Shown here piece by piece: positions 61,815 through 64,000 of a DNA stretch of 64,000 nucleotides (positions are counted from its first letter, which is position 1; each line of letters opens with the position of its first letter). The stretch spans positions 124,001-188,000 of the forward strand of contig JANXLU010000068.1 in NCBI GenBank assembly GCA_025354985.1, given 5' to 3'. Source of the stretch: Chloroflexota bacterium. Its GTDB lineage: Bacteria; Chloroflexota; Anaerolineae; J036; Brachytrichaceae. Both the position numbers and the translations under genes were made by a program. The notes beneath the pieces are model-generated. The model worked only from the letters and a program-made list of their open reading frames with translations, searched no databases and was not told the origin of the DNA.

Positions 61815-64000
61815 TTATTGTTTCAACGTGCCGATGAATGCTTCGAGGCTCGCTTTTTGATCGGCTGGCGCCAAATCGCGTGAACGCTGGGCCAATTCAC
61901 GCGCCTTATCCACATTTCCCGAATCCTTATACAAGATCGCCGCATTCTTATAGCTGTTCCAATCTGTCGGGTTAAGCTCTATGAGTCGATTTGTCACACT
62001 GATTGCCCCGACAATGTCCCCCAGTTGCTGATCGATGTACGTCAACAAGTTAAATGCCTGTGCATTGGTAAGACCCTTGCTCAGCATGGTATCAAACTCG
62101 CTCTTGGCTTGGCCCAACTTTGCCCGATAATCCACGGACAGTTTGTCACCTTGGGCCTTCAAGTCAGCAAGCTTGACCGTTTCTGAAACCGGGACTGCTT
62201 GAATCGTGGTTGCCAGGGCCGTATTTTGGGCCTGAATTGCGTTGGCCTCCTGCATAAACATATCACCACGCAGCAAGTAGGTTTGATCAAATTTCTGATC
62301 AATCGCAAGCGACTGATCCAGTTTTGCCCAGGCCGTCGCTTTGTCTCCAAGGTTGAAGTTGTATAGCGTAGCCCATTCATTAAACAGCTGCGCGTTTTGC
62401 GGACTCAGAGTGGTCGCGACCTTATATTGCTTGCTTGATTCCAGGAAGCGCTGCTGCTTGAGCTCCGGCTCCTTGGTTATTTCGCCGGATTGCCGATACA
62501 TTCGCGCAAGGTTTGCACTGTGATCCGTGTTCAGGGGATTAATGCGGCGTGCTTCCAAAAGTGTCGCCCGCGCCAATTGCAGCAGGTCGTCGCGCCCGAT
62601 CACCGCTGACGGCAACGGGTTGGTCGTGGCATTGCGATTCCAGTATTGTGCGCCGTCTTGAATGATCTTGCTGACGTCCGTTGCATCCGTCAACGTTTGT
62701 GTCGCTTCGGACTTAGTCGATTTCGCCTTTTCCAGCAAACCTCGTCCCAACCACAGGTAATAGAAGTCTTCGTTTGGCGCCAATTGAATCGCCTTGCGAT
62801 GGTGTTCCAATCCCAAATCCCAGCCCTGAATATTTGTGCCTTGCTGCAAAATAGTGGCGCCCTGCCCGTCCCATGGGTTCGCCTGCTTATAGATGATGTC
62901 CGCGCGGATTGACTGCAGGTTGCTTGCAGTTATGCCAACCAATGTGACTGGGACCAGCAGTAGCAACATTGCAAAACCAGTCACGGTCATGGCCGTCCTC
63001 GGCCGAATCCTTTCTTCGCTATTTGCCAGAAGAAACGCCCCCGCGATCATTAACAATGCCAGTAGCAAATAGAGATACCCGGGAAACCAGGACAGGTCAT
63101 TTGCGATGCCCAAGATTCCATCCACACCCTGCTGTGTTGCAGTGATGAATGCCACGAGCCTGCCCGCCAACAGTGTTCCAAATGCCAACCAAATTAGTAG
63201 CGCAGCCGAGAGGCACACGCCAAGCGCACCCAAACTCGTAGAAAAGGAGGAATCCATGCCGACCGTCCCCTCCCGCTGCGCGTCCAATACAAGCATGAGG
63301 GCGCCAAGGATCCAGGTCAGGACAAAAATAGCAAACACACCTAGCGAGGTTTGTCCGCGCACTATGGTCATCATTTGGGTAAATACTTGACCGGGAACTT
63401 GTGCACGGTCAGGATTGGTCATAAAGTCATAGGCCATTACACCCAAAATGAGACCCAGCAACAATCCATCAATCACAACTGAGTTGAACCACGACGGCAA
63501 AGTTTGGGATGCCGTCCGTGCTCTCGGCGCGTTTACGCGACTTTGCTCTAAACGTGCCTGGCCACGCTGTCGTCGGGCGCCACCGGCTGCCACACTGGCA
63601 ACTGGTGCCACCGTGTGACTTGCCTGTGTTGGTTCAGGCACGGCTGGAATATCAGACGTCGTGTTATCCCTGCGAGCCCACTGTAGACCAAGGACCACGA
63701 GGAGACCGGCAAAGCCCCAAAAATGCGTGCGCGTCGAGGCGATTGCGATTCCCAAGTGAATTTCCACGAAGTGGGCCACGATGGCCGAAATCAGACCAAT
63801 GATCAACACACGGTCACCAATTGGAATCGCGTTCACTGCAGGCGCGTCGTCATGAGATGAATGAAGCAAGGCACTGACAATGACAAACGGCAACAATCCC
63901 AGAAAGGCAATCCCTCCGGCAACGCCAACGCCCAACAAGCTTGGCGACACGAACAGGATGGCCCCAATACCGCCGGCAGCCGCGCCAAAGGCCCACAGCA
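61815..64000 (-). CDS. large polytopic TPR membrane protein, 5' end outside the window
   Basis: At least 728 residues are in view. The frame stays open and hydrophobic to the window edge (FGAAAGGIGAILFVSPSLLG), so the GTG at 63950 is unlikely to be the start. The visible membrane part has about ten helices over residues 1-340. A soluble C-terminal half of some 340 residues contains TPR-like repeats (ANLARMYRQSGE, KQYKVATTLSPQNAQLFNEWA, KNAAILYKDSGNVDKAREL). The layout resembles O-antigen ligase/polymerase-like proteins with TPR tails found in Chloroflexota; no Wzy motif is plain. It is followed by a WecA-like gene, hinting at polysaccharide work. Confidence 0.65.
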   Translation of the reverse strand, partial: LWAFGAAAGGIGAILFVSPSLLGVGVAGGIAFLGLLPFVIVSALLHSSHDDAPAVNAIPIGDRVLIIGLISAIVAHFVEIHLGIAIASTRTHFWGFAGLLVVLGLQWARRDNTTSDIPAVPEPTQASHTVAPVASVAAGGARRQRGQARLEQSRVNAPRARTASQTLPSWFNSVVIDGLLLGLILGVMAYDFMTNPDRAQVPGQVFTQMMTIVRGQTSLGVFAIFVLTWILGALMLVLDAQREGTVGMDSSFSTSLGALGVCLSAALLIWLAFGTLLAGRLVAFITATQQGVDGILGIANDLSWFPGYLYLLLALLMIAGAFLLANSEERIRPRTAMTVTGFAMLLLLVPVTLVGITASNLQSIRADIIYKQANPWDGQGATILQQGTNIQGWDLGLEHHRKAIQLAPNEDFYYLWLGRGLLEKAKSTKSEATQTLTDATDVSKIIQDGAQYWNRNATTNPLPSAVIGRDDLLQLARATLLEARRINPLNTDHSANLARMYRQSGEITKEPELKQQRFLESSKQYKVATTLSPQNAQLFNEWATLYNFNLGDKATAWAKLDQSLAIDQKFDQTYLLRGDMFMQEANAIQAQNTALATTIQAVPVSETVKLADLKAQGDKLSVDYRAKLGQAKSEFDTMLSKGLTNAQAFNLLTYIDQQLGDIVGAISVTNRLIELNPTDWNSYKNAAILYKDSGNVDKARELAQRSRDLAPADQKASLEAFIGTLKQ

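Noticed and set aside
1-64000. CRISPR arrays, insertion sequences, integrases or prophage genes
   Set aside because: No repeated spacers, transposase motifs or phage structural proteins were recognised on either strand by reading.

Overview
The window looks like a piece of chromosome from a bacterium of the Chloroflexota (Chloroflexi), probably an Anaerolineae-like lineage. This is an inference, not a proof. The supporting points are an alpha-aminoadipate lysine pathway built on the carrier protein LysW, a SpoIIIAA/R3H-type ATPase, a CIRCE/HrcA-controlled dnaK operon, BMP-type lipoprotein transport, and no outer-membrane assembly genes. Coding density is very high: no gap exceeds 300 bases, and many neighbouring genes overlap by 1-4 bases. 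There is no sign of a prophage, insertion sequence or CRISPR array.

Layout. 1-1329: end of a probable AAA ATPase and its VWA/metallopeptidase-like partner. 1378-7904 (minus): nucleoside-type ABC importer (BMP lipoprotein, double ATPase, one fused double permease), followed by a WecA/MraY-like enzyme and a small unknown protein. 8044-11246: SirB1-like protein, ThyX, an MFS transporter and a MIP18/SufT-like protein. 11328-18340 (plus): secD, secF, tilS, then a membrane-spanning LuxR-HTH/Kelch protein overlapping anmK-murQ (cell-wall sugar recycling). 18345-23868: selA, a secreted metalloprotease, and sufC-sufB. 23926-29145: MFS transporter, radical SAM DNA repair-type protein and priA, the last two divergent around two SOS-like boxes. 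29220-29475: tRNA-Phe, -Gly and -Ala. 29556-38165: membrane protein, alpha/beta hydrolase, GNAT-like protein, R3H ATPase, NurA-like nuclease, GT2, FAH-family enzyme, coiled-coil protein and gmk.

38265-43714: lysine cluster (DinB-like, lysW, lysX, a PIG-L deacetylase, lysY, lysZ), a convergent LysN-like aminotransferase, and a CAU tRNA whose last base is the first base of the aminotransferase start codon. 43745-50169 (minus): a tight operon of a secreted M4 (thermolysin-like) protease, a PrsW-like membrane protein that appears to have lost every catalytic residue, a single-pass membrane protein, an emfourin-like candidate protease inhibitor, and malate synthase. I consider this the strongest candidate for an undescribed system. 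50323-58594 (minus): hrcA-grpE-dnaK-dnaJ-(GHL15-like lipoprotein)-hisS-nadK behind a CIRCE element. 58759-64000: argJ, an orphan LolD-type ATPase, tRNA-Val, a second WecA-like enzyme, and a large TPR membrane protein that runs off the window.

Identifications rest on reading protein motifs and comparing them with remembered family patterns. No database search was run.
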